Shown: one piece after another, positions 9,099 to 17,173 of the stretch
Position numbering within the stretch: the stretch's first letter is position 1
Layout of the letters: each line of letters starts with the position of its first letter
Position numbers and translations under genes: made by a program
NCBI GenBank assembly: GCA_964529445.1
Contig: CAZGWJ010000019.1
Location: 1 to 38,398, forward strand
From: CAZGWJ01 sp964529445
GTDB lineage: Bacteria; Oederibacteriota; Muellerivitia; Muellerivitales; Muellerivitaceae
Direction of reading: 5' to 3'
Length of the DNA stretch: 38,398 bases
The notes under the pieces: model-generated
The model's database searches: none
What the model was told of the DNA's origin: nothing
What the model saw: the letters and a program-made list of their open reading frames with translations, nothing else

Positions 9099-11510
9099 TC
9101 AGTCCTTCTTCAAGTCGACGACGGTGACGCCGCTCCCACCCTGGTCGTACTCCGCATCTTGGCAATGACCGACCGCCGGATGGGCCTTCAGGGCCGCCAA
9201 GACGCCGATCTTCAGTTTGCCCGTTCCTTTTCCGTGCAACACCCTCACGAAGGGCAGACCCGCCAGCAAGGCCCGGTCCAGGTGCCTTTCCACGGCGGCC
9301 ACGCCCTGGTCCACCGTGGATCCGCGGATATCGATCTCCATCCTGACGTCCCCGGCGTCGCCTTCCGGGAAACGGACCGCGGGCCGCCCGCCCGAGAACT
9401 TCTTGGACCCCCGTTCGGCCGGGGCAAGATCCTCGTAGCGGCAGGTGAAACGTGGTCCGTCACCGACCTGCAGGACCGCCTGGCGCTTGTCGTCGTCCGC
9501 CTCCAGCACGCTGGCGTTCATTCCACCGGGCTGGAAAAACACCTGATCCCCGGGTCGGATCTCGTCGAGAATCGACCGGACTTTCCGTTGGGAAAAGGCG
9601 GGACGAAGGTTCGTCAATTTTACCTCCACCTTCTCGCGCGCCCGCCGGATTTTTTCCCGGTCGGGCGTTCCGGGCGTCCCGACCCCTTGCAAGATGTGTT
9701 CCATCTGCCGACGCGTGTTCTTGAGGATACCCTCGGCTTCGACTTGGGCCTCGTGGCGGATTCGACGAGCCTCGTCCTTGATCTGTCGCCGGGCCGTTCG
9801 CAGTTCCTCCTCGGAGCGCCGCACCGAATCCCGGGCGCCTTCGGCCTCGCGGCGAGCCTTTTCGAGGGCCCGCCTCTCGGCTTCGAGACCCGCGAGGATG
9901 TCCGCCAGGTCCGCTTCCCCCGGGGGCAGGAGTTGGCGGGCCTTGTCGAGGATCTCGCGGGGAAAACCGATCTGAGCGGCCAATTCCATGGCGTGGGAGC
10001 GTCCGGGAAAACCCGCCGCAAAACGGAAGGTGGGCTTGCCCGTGGATTCCTCCATCAGCATGGCCGCGTTCATCATGCCGGACTCCTGCTGGGCCGAAAG
10101 CTTGAGGAGCGGTTGATGGGTGGTGGCGAACACGAAGGCGCCTCGCGAACGGAAGGCCTCGAGGCAGGCGAGACCCAAGGCACCGCCCTCTTGCGGATCC
10201 GTGCCGGATCCCAATTCGTCCAGCAGGAGCAGGGTATCGCCATCAGCGAGAAACAACATGCGCATCAGGGCCCGGAGTCTGGCCTCGTAGGTCGAGAGAT
10301 GGTCGGCGAGGCTCTGCCCATCGTTCAAGTCGGTGTCGAAACGCGAAAAAGCCGGAATGCGGCTGGTCGGCGATGCAGGAACAGGGATCCCCGCGGCGGC
10401 GAGCACGCAATGAAGTCCCAGGCACTTGAGAGCCACGGTCTTCCCTCCCGCATTGGGGCCTGAAAGGAGGATGACGCGGATCCCCGGGGCCGCCTCCAGG
10501 TCGAGGGGAACGACTCGCTCCCGCCAGGCCTCACCCGCCTCGAGGCAAAGGAGCGGATGCCTCGCTTCCCGCAGGATGAGCGGGGCGCCGCTCTCGGGCT
10601 CGAGGGAGTGGCCTTCGAAACGGATCGCGAAATCGGCGAGGGCCTGGTGCGCGTCCACCTCGGCACAAACCCTGGCATCGCCCTCGAGGGCGGGGTGACA
10701 AGCCAAGGCCCGCTCCGTCAAACGGCGCAGGACGCGGCGCACCTCCTCGTCCTCGCCGGAAAGGGCCTCCGCCAGCGCGTTGTTCAGGGCGACGGCATCA
10801 CGGGGTTCCACGAAGGCCGTGGAACCGGAAGCCGAGATCCCGTGCACGATGCCCGGAAAGGAGGATGAGGCGTCGCGCCGCACGGGCACGACCCACCGGC
10901 CGTTCCTCTCGGTGACGGTGCGCTCCCGAAGGACGTCCGCGAGATCCGACCGTGACAGGAGGCGTTGATAGAACGCGTCCGCCTCCAGGCGGGCCCTGCG
11001 CGAAACCCTGCGCGCCTCGGCCAATCCCGGCGAAGCCCCGTCGAGGATCTCGCCCTTCTCCGAAACCGCACGGGAGAGCTCCTCCCTCATCGGAGGAAGG
11101 GCATCGAGCCGCGACATCCAGTCGCGGAAGGGCGACTCCAGCCTCCCCTCCCCGGCCAGGTGCCGGCGCAAACGCACGATCCCGTCGAGGAAGGCGGCCA
11201 ATCCGGCCAGTTCGCGGCCGTCGAGGCATTCCCCCCGCTCGCGCGCGGCATCGAGCGCGCGCCGGTTCCCGGAAGGGTCCGGGACGGGCGGGACGCCATA
11301 GCGGGCGACATGGTCCTCAAGGAGCCGAGTCCTTTCGAGCCGCTCCCGGATCTCCGCCTCGTCCGTGACCGGCCGAAGCGAAAGAAGAAGGTCCTTCCCG
11401 GCGGCCGTGGTGCAGGCAAGCGCCAGTTTCTCGAGCACTTTCGGGTACTCGACAGCCTGCAGGAAATTCCCCAGCCCATCCGCTTCCGTCGTCAATTCCC
11501 CGTTCCTCAT
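9099..11510 (-). CDS. mutS2: Endonuclease MutS2
   Basis: 803 residues, the usual length. The MutS-type core and ATPase carry Walker A (LLSGPNAGGKT, about residue 349) and Walker B (TLLLLDELGSGTDP). A long charged coiled coil follows (LEAERRALEKARREAEG and onward). The protein ends in an Smr nuclease domain with EIDIRG and VLHGKGTGKL. MutS2 acts on branched DNA or splits collided ribosomes, depending on the species. It is not the mismatch-repair MutS because the mismatch-binding N-domain is absent. The start is the ATG at 11510, whose ATGA overlaps the beta-mannosidase stop. The longer open frame upstream is only a shadow of that gene. Confidence 0.95.
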   Translation of the reverse strand: MRNGELTTEADGLGNFLQAVEYPKVLEKLALACTTAAGKDLLLSLRPVTDEAEIRERLERTRLLEDHVARYGVPPVPDPSGNRRALDAARERGECLDGRELAGLAAFLDGIVRLRRHLAGEGRLESPFRDWMSRLDALPPMREELSRAVSEKGEILDGASPGLAEARRVSRRARLEADAFYQRLLSRSDLADVLRERTVTERNGRWVVPVRRDASSSFPGIVHGISASGSTAFVEPRDAVALNNALAEALSGEDEEVRRVLRRLTERALACHPALEGDARVCAEVDAHQALADFAIRFEGHSLEPESGAPLILREARHPLLCLEAGEAWRERVVPLDLEAAPGIRVILLSGPNAGGKTVALKCLGLHCVLAAAGIPVPASPTSRIPAFSRFDTDLNDGQSLADHLSTYEARLRALMRMLFLADGDTLLLLDELGSGTDPQEGGALGLACLEAFRSRGAFVFATTHQPLLKLSAQQESGMMNAAMLMEESTGKPTFRFAAGFPGRSHAMELAAQIGFPREILDKARQLLPPGEADLADILAGLEAERRALEKARREAEGARDSVRRSEEELRTARRQIKDEARRIRHEAQVEAEGILKNTRRQMEHILQGVGTPGTPDREKIRRAREKVEVKLTNLRPAFSQRKVRSILDEIRPGDQVFFQPGGMNASVLEADDDKRQAVLQVGDGPRFTCRYEDLAPAERGSKKFSGGRPAVRFPEGDAGDVRMEIDIRGSTVDQGVAAVERHLDRALLAGLPFVRVLHGKGTGKLKIGVLAALKAHPAVGHCQDAEYDQGGSGVTVVDLKKD

Positions 11511-14092
11511 TCCTGCTTCCGGTTCACCCCGGGGTGCTCGCATAGGTCCCAGAGCGTGGACATCCGGAGTGTCTTCCGGGCCGCTTCGAGGGACGGTTCC
11601 TTCGCCCCGCGCCCGACATGGGGGACCCACGGGAACCGATAGGTCCTTCCCGGCCGGAGCACATCCCCGTCCCCGGCGAAATGTCCCTCGTACCCGTCCA
11701 GACGGGCGTGCAGGAACGGCACAACGGTCGAGGGCCGCACCCTGAGCACAAGACCCCTTTCCTCCCGCGCCAGGGAGGCCCGGAAACGCGGTTCCACGAG
11801 ACCGGCCCATTTCCATTTCACGGGACTCCAGTGGTTCGACGCGCTGGTTCCATCCCCTTCCGCCTCGGCAAAGACGCAAAGATCCCGCGGATCCCCTCCC
11901 CGCGCCAGGAATGCCATGGGAAAGCGCGCGATGCGTCGATTGTCTCCCGCCTTCAGCTTCGCGGAAAAACCCCGCGATGACACGAGCTGGCCCCCGAACC
12001 TCATCACGATCAGCCGCCCTTCGAGGGCCAAGGGACGGGGCAGGTCGCTGGTGGCCCAGACCTCCAGGGCATCCCCCTTCAGGGCAAGGGACAGGAGCAG
12101 GGGCGCGCAGGCGCGCCCCACGGCATGGTGCACGGCCTTCCAGCGCCCGAAATAGTCGATGGAACTCCAGGAGGCCACGGGCCAGTTGTCGTTGACCTGC
12201 CAGAAGACGGTCCCCATGCACCAGGGTTTGCAACGCCTCCAATGCTCGACGGCCGTCCGCAGGGCCAGCGCCTGGTTCAACTGGGACAGGCGGCAGAAGG
12301 ATGCGAAATCCGAGGGCATCGGCATCTCGCGCACCATGGTGTTGGTGATGATGGCGTTGCCGTCGGGCGAGCGTTGGTGGTGCTCCATGGCCCGGGAGGA
12401 GACGTTGCGTTCCCCGGGCGGGAGCACCGCATCCAATGTGTCTTTGTCCGGGAACGACTGGAACCCGAATTCGGAGACGAACCGGGGGCGCACGGTGAGA
12501 TAGTCCTCGAAAGGCCGGCGACCGTGCCACACCTTCCAGTAATGCACGTCACCGCGATCCGGATCATCCGTCTCCCCGGCCAGGGAGCCGTTGGAGGGGC
12601 TCGAGACCCAGAAGGCGCGCGTGGGATCCTCGTGGCGCGCCACACGCCCGAAGAGGTTCGTCACCCGGCGGTAGGCGCGTTTCAGCCGGGGAAAATCGGG
12701 AAGTTTCCTCCACCAATGCTGCATCCCCGAGAGGTTTTCGTTGTCGCCGCACCAAAGGGCGATGCCGGCGCGGTGCTGGAGCCGCCGCACCTGGTGGCGG
12801 GCCTCCGCCTCGTACTCGCGCATCAAAGCCGGCTCATCGGGATAGGCCGCGCAGGCCATCATGAAATCCTGCCAGACCATCAGTCCCATCTCGTCGCACA
12901 GGTCGTAGAATTCGTCGCGTTCGTAGCGCCCCCCGCCCCAGACACGCACCGCGTTCATGTTCGCCTCGACCATCGAATCGAGGAGGTGTCGCACGATTGG
13001 GATCGTCGCGCGATCCTCGTAGGCATCGGGGGGGATCCAATCGGCCCCCTTCATGAAGACGGCCCTCCCGTTCACGCGGAAGAGGAAACTCTCGCCGGGT
13101 TTCCCCCCCGGAGTGCGATCCTTCTCGCGCACCAGTTCCAGGGTGCGCAAACCGATCCTCCGACTCGGATATTCCGCGATGCCCGATCCGTCCGCCCATC
13201 GCAAACGCACCTCATACAACTCGGGCGCTCCCTGACCGGCGGGCCACCAGAGGCGGGGTTTCACGATGCGAACGGGCACCTTCCAGGCGTTCGGTCCAGG
13301 GCGCAACCGGCCGAGTGTTGTCGCCTCTCCGCCGTCCACCTCCAGGGTGAGGCAACCGTCACGAACCCCGGGCGAGTTCAAACGAACCGTGAATTCGAGG
13401 TCCACGTGTCGGGGGGCGCCGGGAGGACCGACGTGGGTCTGCCTGACCTGGAAGGACTCCAGCCGGGGATGGTCGGAACACTCGATGCGGGAGGGCAGCC
13501 ACACCCCTGAGACGGGAAGGCAGGGGCCCCAGTCCCATCCGAAGTGACATTGCGCCTTGCGGATCCAATGGCGCTGGACCTCGCGGCTTTCCCCCGTTTG
13601 CCACTCGAAATGGGTGGCCATGCGGGGATAGCGGGTCCGCGATTCCCGGGCCCGGGTCCGGGCGTACCGGGTGGGACTCAGGAGAACGACGCGAATCACG
13701 TTGGTCCCGGCGCTCAGGTGCCCGCGGGCATCGAGGACGACCTCGCGGAACATGTTGGCGGAGCCTCCGGCCTTGCGGCCGTTCACGAAGATCTCCGCAA
13801 CCGTGTCGATCCCCTCGAAGAGAATCTCCAGACGGGCCCGGCGCAGGTCCGCCGCCGAAAGTCGGATCCGGCGCCGCAGTTCCCAGTCCTGCTCGTCCAC
13901 CCACTGAACATCCAGTTCGTTGCGTCCGACGAAAGCGTCGGGTATGAGACCGTGGCGTTGCAGGGCGAAATGGATCGTGCCGGGCATCGACGCCGTCCGC
14001 CAGCGCTTCAGGTCGAGCCCGTGAGGAACGACACCACGGGGGCTGCCGTGAAGACGGAACTGCCAGGTACCATCCAAGGTATACACAGCCAT
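11507..14092 (-). CDS. GH2 beta-mannosidase
   Basis: 861 residues with no signal peptide, so cytoplasmic. The architecture is that of GH2: a jelly-roll domain (TLDGTWQFRL onward), immunoglobulin-like domains, then a TIM barrel. Beta-mannosidase hallmarks are HFGWDWGP, the acid/base Glu452 in WCGDNEN and the nucleophile Glu541 in FVSEFGFQSFP. It removes terminal beta-mannose from mannan or glycan fragments after uptake. Two starts are possible, GTG at 14095 and ATG at 14092. ATG is preferred because AGGGGG is then 8 nt away. It is translationally coupled to mutS2 by a 4-base overlap, a pairing with no obvious functional logic. Confidence 0.93.
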   Translation of the reverse strand: MAVYTLDGTWQFRLHGSPRGVVPHGLDLKRWRTASMPGTIHFALQRHGLIPDAFVGRNELDVQWVDEQDWELRRRIRLSAADLRRARLEILFEGIDTVAEIFVNGRKAGGSANMFREVVLDARGHLSAGTNVIRVVLLSPTRYARTRARESRTRYPRMATHFEWQTGESREVQRHWIRKAQCHFGWDWGPCLPVSGVWLPSRIECSDHPRLESFQVRQTHVGPPGAPRHVDLEFTVRLNSPGVRDGCLTLEVDGGEATTLGRLRPGPNAWKVPVRIVKPRLWWPAGQGAPELYEVRLRWADGSGIAEYPSRRIGLRTLELVREKDRTPGGKPGESFLFRVNGRAVFMKGADWIPPDAYEDRATIPIVRHLLDSMVEANMNAVRVWGGGRYERDEFYDLCDEMGLMVWQDFMMACAAYPDEPALMREYEAEARHQVRRLQHRAGIALWCGDNENLSGMQHWWRKLPDFPRLKRAYRRVTNLFGRVARHEDPTRAFWVSSPSNGSLAGETDDPDRGDVHYWKVWHGRRPFEDYLTVRPRFVSEFGFQSFPDKDTLDAVLPPGERNVSSRAMEHHQRSPDGNAIITNTMVREMPMPSDFASFCRLSQLNQALALRTAVEHWRRCKPWCMGTVFWQVNDNWPVASWSSIDYFGRWKAVHHAVGRACAPLLLSLALKGDALEVWATSDLPRPLALEGRLIVMRFGGQLVSSRGFSAKLKAGDNRRIARFPMAFLARGGDPRDLCVFAEAEGDGTSASNHWSPVKWKWAGLVEPRFRASLAREERGLVLRVRPSTVVPFLHARLDGYEGHFAGDGDVLRPGRTYRFPWVPHVGRGAKEPSLEAARKTLRMSTLWDLCEHPGVNRKQE

Positions 14093-14142
14093 CACTCGTT
14101 CCCCCTTGTCGTCCTTCGCGAACCTGCACTCGCAGTTAAATA

Positions 14143-14236
14143 GAAAATCGAAGATAGAAGATTGAAAATCACGACAATGGAACCCACTTGACCCATCCTC
14201 CCCATTTCCTCTCTTCTATCTTGCATTTTCAATTTG
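14143..14236. repeat. AT-rich inverted word repeat (GAAGATAGAAGA / TTGAAAAT)
   Basis: The left end is AAAATCGAAGATAGAAGATT followed by GAAAATC. The right end, complemented, is CAAATTGAAAATGCAAGATA followed by GAAGA. It lies between the glycosylase and mannosidase genes and overlaps the 3' end of the glycosylase. The base composition is far more AT-rich than the genes on either side. Confidence 0.7.
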
Positions 14237-14851
14237 CCGCTTTCTGCCCGGCGATGGTCGATCTTTTCCCGCCGGGACGGAGACGAAGGGGTTCCCCTTC
14301 AAGTAGAACCGCAACGGCTTGTCCCACCCCTTCGTAATGCCGATGCGGGTGGTCACGCCGATCCCCTCGGGTCGGCGGACCCGCTCGATGTGGAGTTCGC
14401 GGGTCATCAGGGAAGCCCGGTTGTGGTTCCGTCCCAGGCCCAGCGCCTGCACGAGTTTGGCGGGGCCGTTGGTGAGTGCCGTGAGCGGACGGCCGGCTTG
14501 AAGTGAAATCCCACGACGCCGGGACATGACGGCGAGTCCCCCGACGGGCTCCAGCGCCCGGACGAGAACGGCGCCCGGGATGCCCTCCCTCTCGGTCACG
14601 ACGTTGAACAGGAAGTGGTTGCCGTAACAGAAATAGACGTAGGCCCGCCCCGGCGGGCCGAACATGGGTTCGTTGCGGGGAGTGCGTCCCCGGGCCGCAT
14701 GGCAACCCGGGTCGTCCTTGGGAAGATACGCCTCGACCTCGACGATGCGCCCCGAGGCGCGTCCTTCCGGCGCGCCGTGGACGAGGACGCATCCCAGAAG
14801 GTCGCGCGCGACGCGCACGGTGGGTCGTGCAAAGAAGGAGAGTGGAAGCAT
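14216..14851 (-). CDS. Alkyladenine (3-methyladenine) DNA glycosylase, AAG/MPG family
   Basis: 211 residues from the ATG at 14851, chosen for GAGGAG 6 nt upstream; the frame extends 12 codons further without a site. The N-terminus (FFARPTVRVARDLLGCVLVH) and the active site (IVEVEAYLPKDDPGCHA, catalytic Glu40) are typical, as are RTPRNEPMFGPPG, YVYFCYG and VLVRALEP. The enzyme excises alkylated purines and hypoxanthine by hydrolysing the glycosidic bond, the first step of base excision repair. The last residues (RQIENAR and stop) are encoded by an AT-rich repeat, so the native C-terminus may have been replaced. The conserved fold is complete before that point. Confidence 0.93.
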   Translation of the reverse strand: MLPLSFFARPTVRVARDLLGCVLVHGAPEGRASGRIVEVEAYLPKDDPGCHAARGRTPRNEPMFGPPGRAYVYFCYGNHFLFNVVTEREGIPGAVLVRALEPVGGLAVMSRRRGISLQAGRPLTALTNGPAKLVQALGLGRNHNRASLMTRELHIERVRRPEGIGVTTRIGITKGWDKPLRFYLKGNPFVSVPAGKDRPSPGRKRQIENAR

Positions 14852-14939
14852 CGCGGCTCCTCGGTGGTTCTGGAGGACCCGCCACACCGAACCGGACGGG
14901 ACCCGCCGGACCGGGAATGACGAACCCGCTCAACAACAA

Positions 14940-14953
14940 TTTCTAATTCCTAA
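14940..14953. repeat. TTCTAATTCCTAAT-type word repeat
   Basis: A short AT-rich word repeat just after the yqeY stop. The same words (TCCTAATTTCTCATTCCTAA) occur at 15987-16006 beside the HIT gene. Such words are dispersed intergenic repeats in many genomes; nothing else is visible in this 108-nt gap. Confidence 0.5.
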
Positions 14954-14959
14954 TTGCCG

Positions 14960-15415
14960 TCACGCTCCCAGGCGCGATTTGACGAGGGCGCTGACACGCC
15001 CCATGTCCGCGCGGCCCTTCACCTTGGGGTTCAAGGCGCCCATGACCTTGCCCATGTCCCGGGGTCCGGTCGCCCCAACCGCCTTCACGATCTCGGCCAC
15101 CACAGCCTCGATCTCGGCGTCGGTCATCTGCGCGGGCAGGTACTTCTCGATGAGGGAAAGTTCGGCCTTCTCGGCGGCCGCGCGGTCGGCCGCCCCGCCC
15201 TTCTCGAACCCCTCGATGGACTCGCGGCGCTGCTTGGCCTGCTGGGAGAGGACGCCGATCACGTCCTCGTCCTTGAGCTCGCGCTTCAGGTCCACTTCCT
15301 TGTACTTCAGGGCGGACTTGAGCATGCGCAGGGCCGAGAGAGCGGCCTCGTCCTTGGCCTTCATGGCGGTGATGATGTCGGCATTGATCTTGTCAAACAG
15401 CGGGGATGCGCTCAT
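14960..15415 (-). CDS. yqeY: GatB/YqeY domain protein
   Basis: 151 residues from the ATG at 15415, which has GGAGG 6 nt upstream. The whole protein is one YqeY-type helical domain: the N-terminal half holds MKAKDEAALSALRMLKSALK and the C-terminal half holds EKYLPAQM and MGALNPKVKGRADMG. The same fold forms the tail of GatB, the tRNA-dependent amidotransferase subunit, where it contacts tRNA. The free-standing protein has no established reaction. It often sits beside rpsU, as here, which is a common bacterial arrangement. A repeat element separates it from rpsU, so the two may be transcribed together or apart. Confidence 0.92.
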   Translation of the reverse strand: MSASPLFDKINADIITAMKAKDEAALSALRMLKSALKYKEVDLKRELKDEDVIGVLSQQAKQRRESIEGFEKGGAADRAAAEKAELSLIEKYLPAQMTDAEIEAVVAEIVKAVGATGPRDMGKVMGALNPKVKGRADMGRVSALVKSRLGA

Positions 15416-15441
15416 TTTTATCCTCCATACCGCATTCTTCA

Positions 15442-15575
15442 ACACGAAGGCACCAAGGAAGCCTTTGGGGTCAACGCATAACACCCGCCACCCGGCACCC
15501 TGAAGGAGGCAAGCCGATAGCCGGATTTTCGTCCCCACAAGACTTCTCACTTCGAGTCTTCGTGACTTCGTGGTG
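15442..15575. repeat. Inverted 8-bp-word element (between yqeY and rpsU)
   Basis: The left end is ACACGAAGGCACCAAGGA. The right end, complemented, is CCACGAAGTCACGAAGACTC. Three 8-bp words of the ACGAAGNC type lie at each end in inverted orientation. The middle is unrelated to that of other copies. Confidence 0.7.
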
Positions 15576-15594
15576 GAAACATCGACCTGAAAAG

Positions 15595-15628
15595 AAAAAA
15601 GCCCGCGTCCACAAGGGGCCGCGGGCTT
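15595..15628 (-). terminator. Rho-independent terminator of rpsU
   Basis: On the minus strand the stem AAGCCCGCG pairs with CGCGGGCTT and is followed directly by a T-run (plus-strand AAAAAA at 15595-15600). It lies 20 nt past the rpsU stop. Confidence 0.88.
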
Positions 15629-15647
15629 GGACTGCGTGGACGGCTCT

Positions 15648-15857
15648 TCAGTCGCGGTTGGACTTCATCTGCCGGCGGCGCGCCTTCTTGCGGGCCGCGG
15701 CCTCCCTCTTCTTGCGACGCTCGGAGGGCTTCTCGTAGAACTCGCGCTTCTTCATCTCGGAGATGAGGCCGGAGTTCTGCACGACCTTCTTGAAACGCTT
15801 GAGGGCGTTCTCGATGGGCTCGTTCTCGTCGACTCGGACTTCGACCAAGGATTTCAC
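15648..15857 (-). CDS. rpsU: 30S ribosomal protein S21
   Basis: 69 residues and very basic at the C-terminus (SERRKKREAAARKKARRR). The N-terminal part (VEVRVDENEPIENALKRFKK) and FYEKPSERRKK are the standard S21 signatures. S21 binds near the 3' end of 16S rRNA and helps base pairing with mRNA leaders. The start is GTG at 15857 with AAGGGA immediately upstream. An ATG one base earlier is out of frame. The gene has its own strong promoter (TTGACA-17-TAAACT) and terminator, so it can be a single-gene unit. Confidence 0.96.
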   Translation of the reverse strand: MKSLVEVRVDENEPIENALKRFKKVVQNSGLISEMKKREFYEKPSERRKKREAAARKKARRRQMKSNRD

Positions 15858-15893
15858 ATCCCTTCGGAATGGGGTCCTGAAAAACAGGAAAGG

Positions 15894-15922
15894 AGTTTAA
15901 GCCCACCCCCCGCCCCTGTCAA
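15894..15922 (-). promoter_or_regulatory. Sigma-70 promoter of rpsU
   Basis: A perfect -35 TTGACA (15917-15922) is followed by a 17-bp G-rich spacer and the -10 TAAACT (15894-15899). The predicted start site is near 15887, about 30 nt before the GTG. Confidence 0.7.
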
Positions 15923-16017
15923 GAAATGCGCCATGGGGCCCCGAGCCTGTTTTATCGGCGTTTTTGATCCTCTAGGCCGTTAACTCCTAATTTCTCATTC
16001 CTAACTTATCATTGCTT

Positions 16018-16362
16018 TCAACCCATTCCCCCCTTGAGGGAGCGCCCACCCAGCAGGTGCAGGTGCAGGTGATACACCACCTGTCCCCCGTCGGCGTTGC
16101 AGTTCATGACCAGCCGGTATCCCGGCTTCGCGACGCCCAGTTCCCCGGCCACCTTCGCAGCCGCGTGGACGAGTTTTCCAACGATCAGGTCACCCGCCGG
16201 TACGTCGTTCACCGTGGCGATATGCTTCTTCGGGATGAAGAGGACATGGACGGGTGCCTGGGGCTGGATGTCGTGGAAGCCGTAGATCTCATCGTCCTCG
16301 TAAGCCGACTTCGAGGGGATCTGCTTGGCGATGATCTTGCAGAAGATGCAATCTGAAGACAC
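16018..16362 (-). CDS. HIT family (HINT/PKCI-type) protein
   Basis: 114 residues from the GTG at 16362, chosen because GGGAGG then has a 6-nt spacing. A TTG two codons earlier abuts the same site and is too close. The N-terminus carries a CIFC pair (Cys5, Cys8). The core has APVHVLFIPKKHIAT, and the C-terminal triad HLHLHLLGG (His98, His100, His102) holds the nucleotide-transfer histidine. HINT-type proteins hydrolyse purine phosphoramidates and acyl-adenylates; the physiological substrate here is unknown. A repeat element fills the gap to the methyltransferase gene upstream. Confidence 0.94.
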   Translation of the reverse strand: MSSDCIFCKIIAKQIPSKSAYEDDEIYGFHDIQPQAPVHVLFIPKKHIATVNDVPAGDLIVGKLVHAAAKVAGELGVAKPGYRLVMNCNADGGQVVYHLHLHLLGGRSLKGGMG

Positions 16363-16385
16363 GATCAACCTCCCACTTCACAGCC

Positions 16386-16535
16386 AACGCGAAGTCGCGA
16401 AGACGCGAAGTTGTTCTGTGAGTTCGTCACATCCCGCCCCAACAAGGCGGGATGCCCAGATCTAACACGAATCTTCCGGTGCTTTCCGGTTTCTTCAGAC
16501 AGATCGTTCTTCGCGACCTTCGCGTCTTCGCGGTT
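16386..16535. repeat. Inverted 8-bp-word element (between HIT and methyltransferase genes)
   Basis: The left end has three words, CGCGAAGT CGCGAAGA CGCGAAGT. The right end, complemented, reads ACCGCGAAGACGCGAAGGTC. A CATCCCGCC/GGCGGGATG hairpin lies in the middle (about 16431-16455). The right end overlaps the stop codon of the methyltransferase gene. Confidence 0.8.
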
Positions 16536-17151
16536 ACGATCGGTAGAGGTAGATGGTGATGTCCTCGGGGAGATAGCCGGTCACGGTCTTCCAGCAGCCC
16601 GGCGCCAACTCCTCCGCGAGCGCCGAGATGTCCGCATCCCTCGCGTAATACATCTCGGGATCCGTCCAACCACTCACCCGGCGGAGGATGTTGAAAGCCA
16701 GCGCCTCGCGAGCCAGGGGCAGGGCGGCCCCCACGACCTCGCGCACCTGGGCGAGATTGTCCTTCACGAGGTGGTTGAAAAGGCCGCTCATGAGAACCAC
16801 GTCCCACGCCTCGTCGGGCGCATCGGACACGATATCGCGCTTCTCGAATCGCACGCCGGGGAAGCGAATGGAGGCCTCGGTCACCATGGGGCCCAGGAGG
16901 TCGAATCCGGTGTAGGCGCCGACCCATCCGCGGGCCTTCAAGTAGGCGTAAAGGCAACCCAGGCCGCAGCCCAGGTCGAGGATGCTCTTCCCTTTCAGGT
17001 CGGCGACGGCCGCGAGCGTGGAGAATCGGGCTTCCTGGTTCGCTCGGCTTCTCCATCCGACGCGCAGTTCGGGAAGGTCGAACTGGGAGAGCCGCGTGCG
17101 GTAGAACACCTGCCGGAACATCCGGTCCATCATGCTCATGCCGCCGGACAT
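16534..17151 (-). CDS. Class I SAM-dependent methyltransferase
   Basis: 205 residues. The SAM-binding motif ILDLGCGLG is at about 57-65, followed by YTGFDLLGPMV (acidic ribose-binding residue) and a DVVLMSGLFNHL motif IV region. The N-terminal 45 residues and the C-terminal YYARDADISALAEEL segment would shape the acceptor pocket. The substrate is not evident. It begins 22 nt after the stop of the TPR/beta-barrel gene and probably shares its transcript. The ribosome-binding site is a G-run (GGGGGA) about 8 nt away. The stop codon TAA merges with the end of a repeat element, so the last codons may have been altered by that element. Confidence 0.85.
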   Translation of the reverse strand: MSGGMSMMDRMFRQVFYRTRLSQFDLPELRVGWRSRANQEARFSTLAAVADLKGKSILDLGCGLGCLYAYLKARGWVGAYTGFDLLGPMVTEASIRFPGVRFEKRDIVSDAPDEAWDVVLMSGLFNHLVKDNLAQVREVVGAALPLAREALAFNILRRVSGWTDPEMYYARDADISALAEELAPGCWKTVTGYLPEDITIYLYRS

Positions 17152-17173
17152 GGAAAAATCCCCCGCGATGGAG

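Noticed and set aside
11511..12530. N-terminal 340-codon extension of mutS2
   Set aside because: Lies wholly within beta-mannosidase coding sequence in another frame; MutS2 begins normally at 11510.
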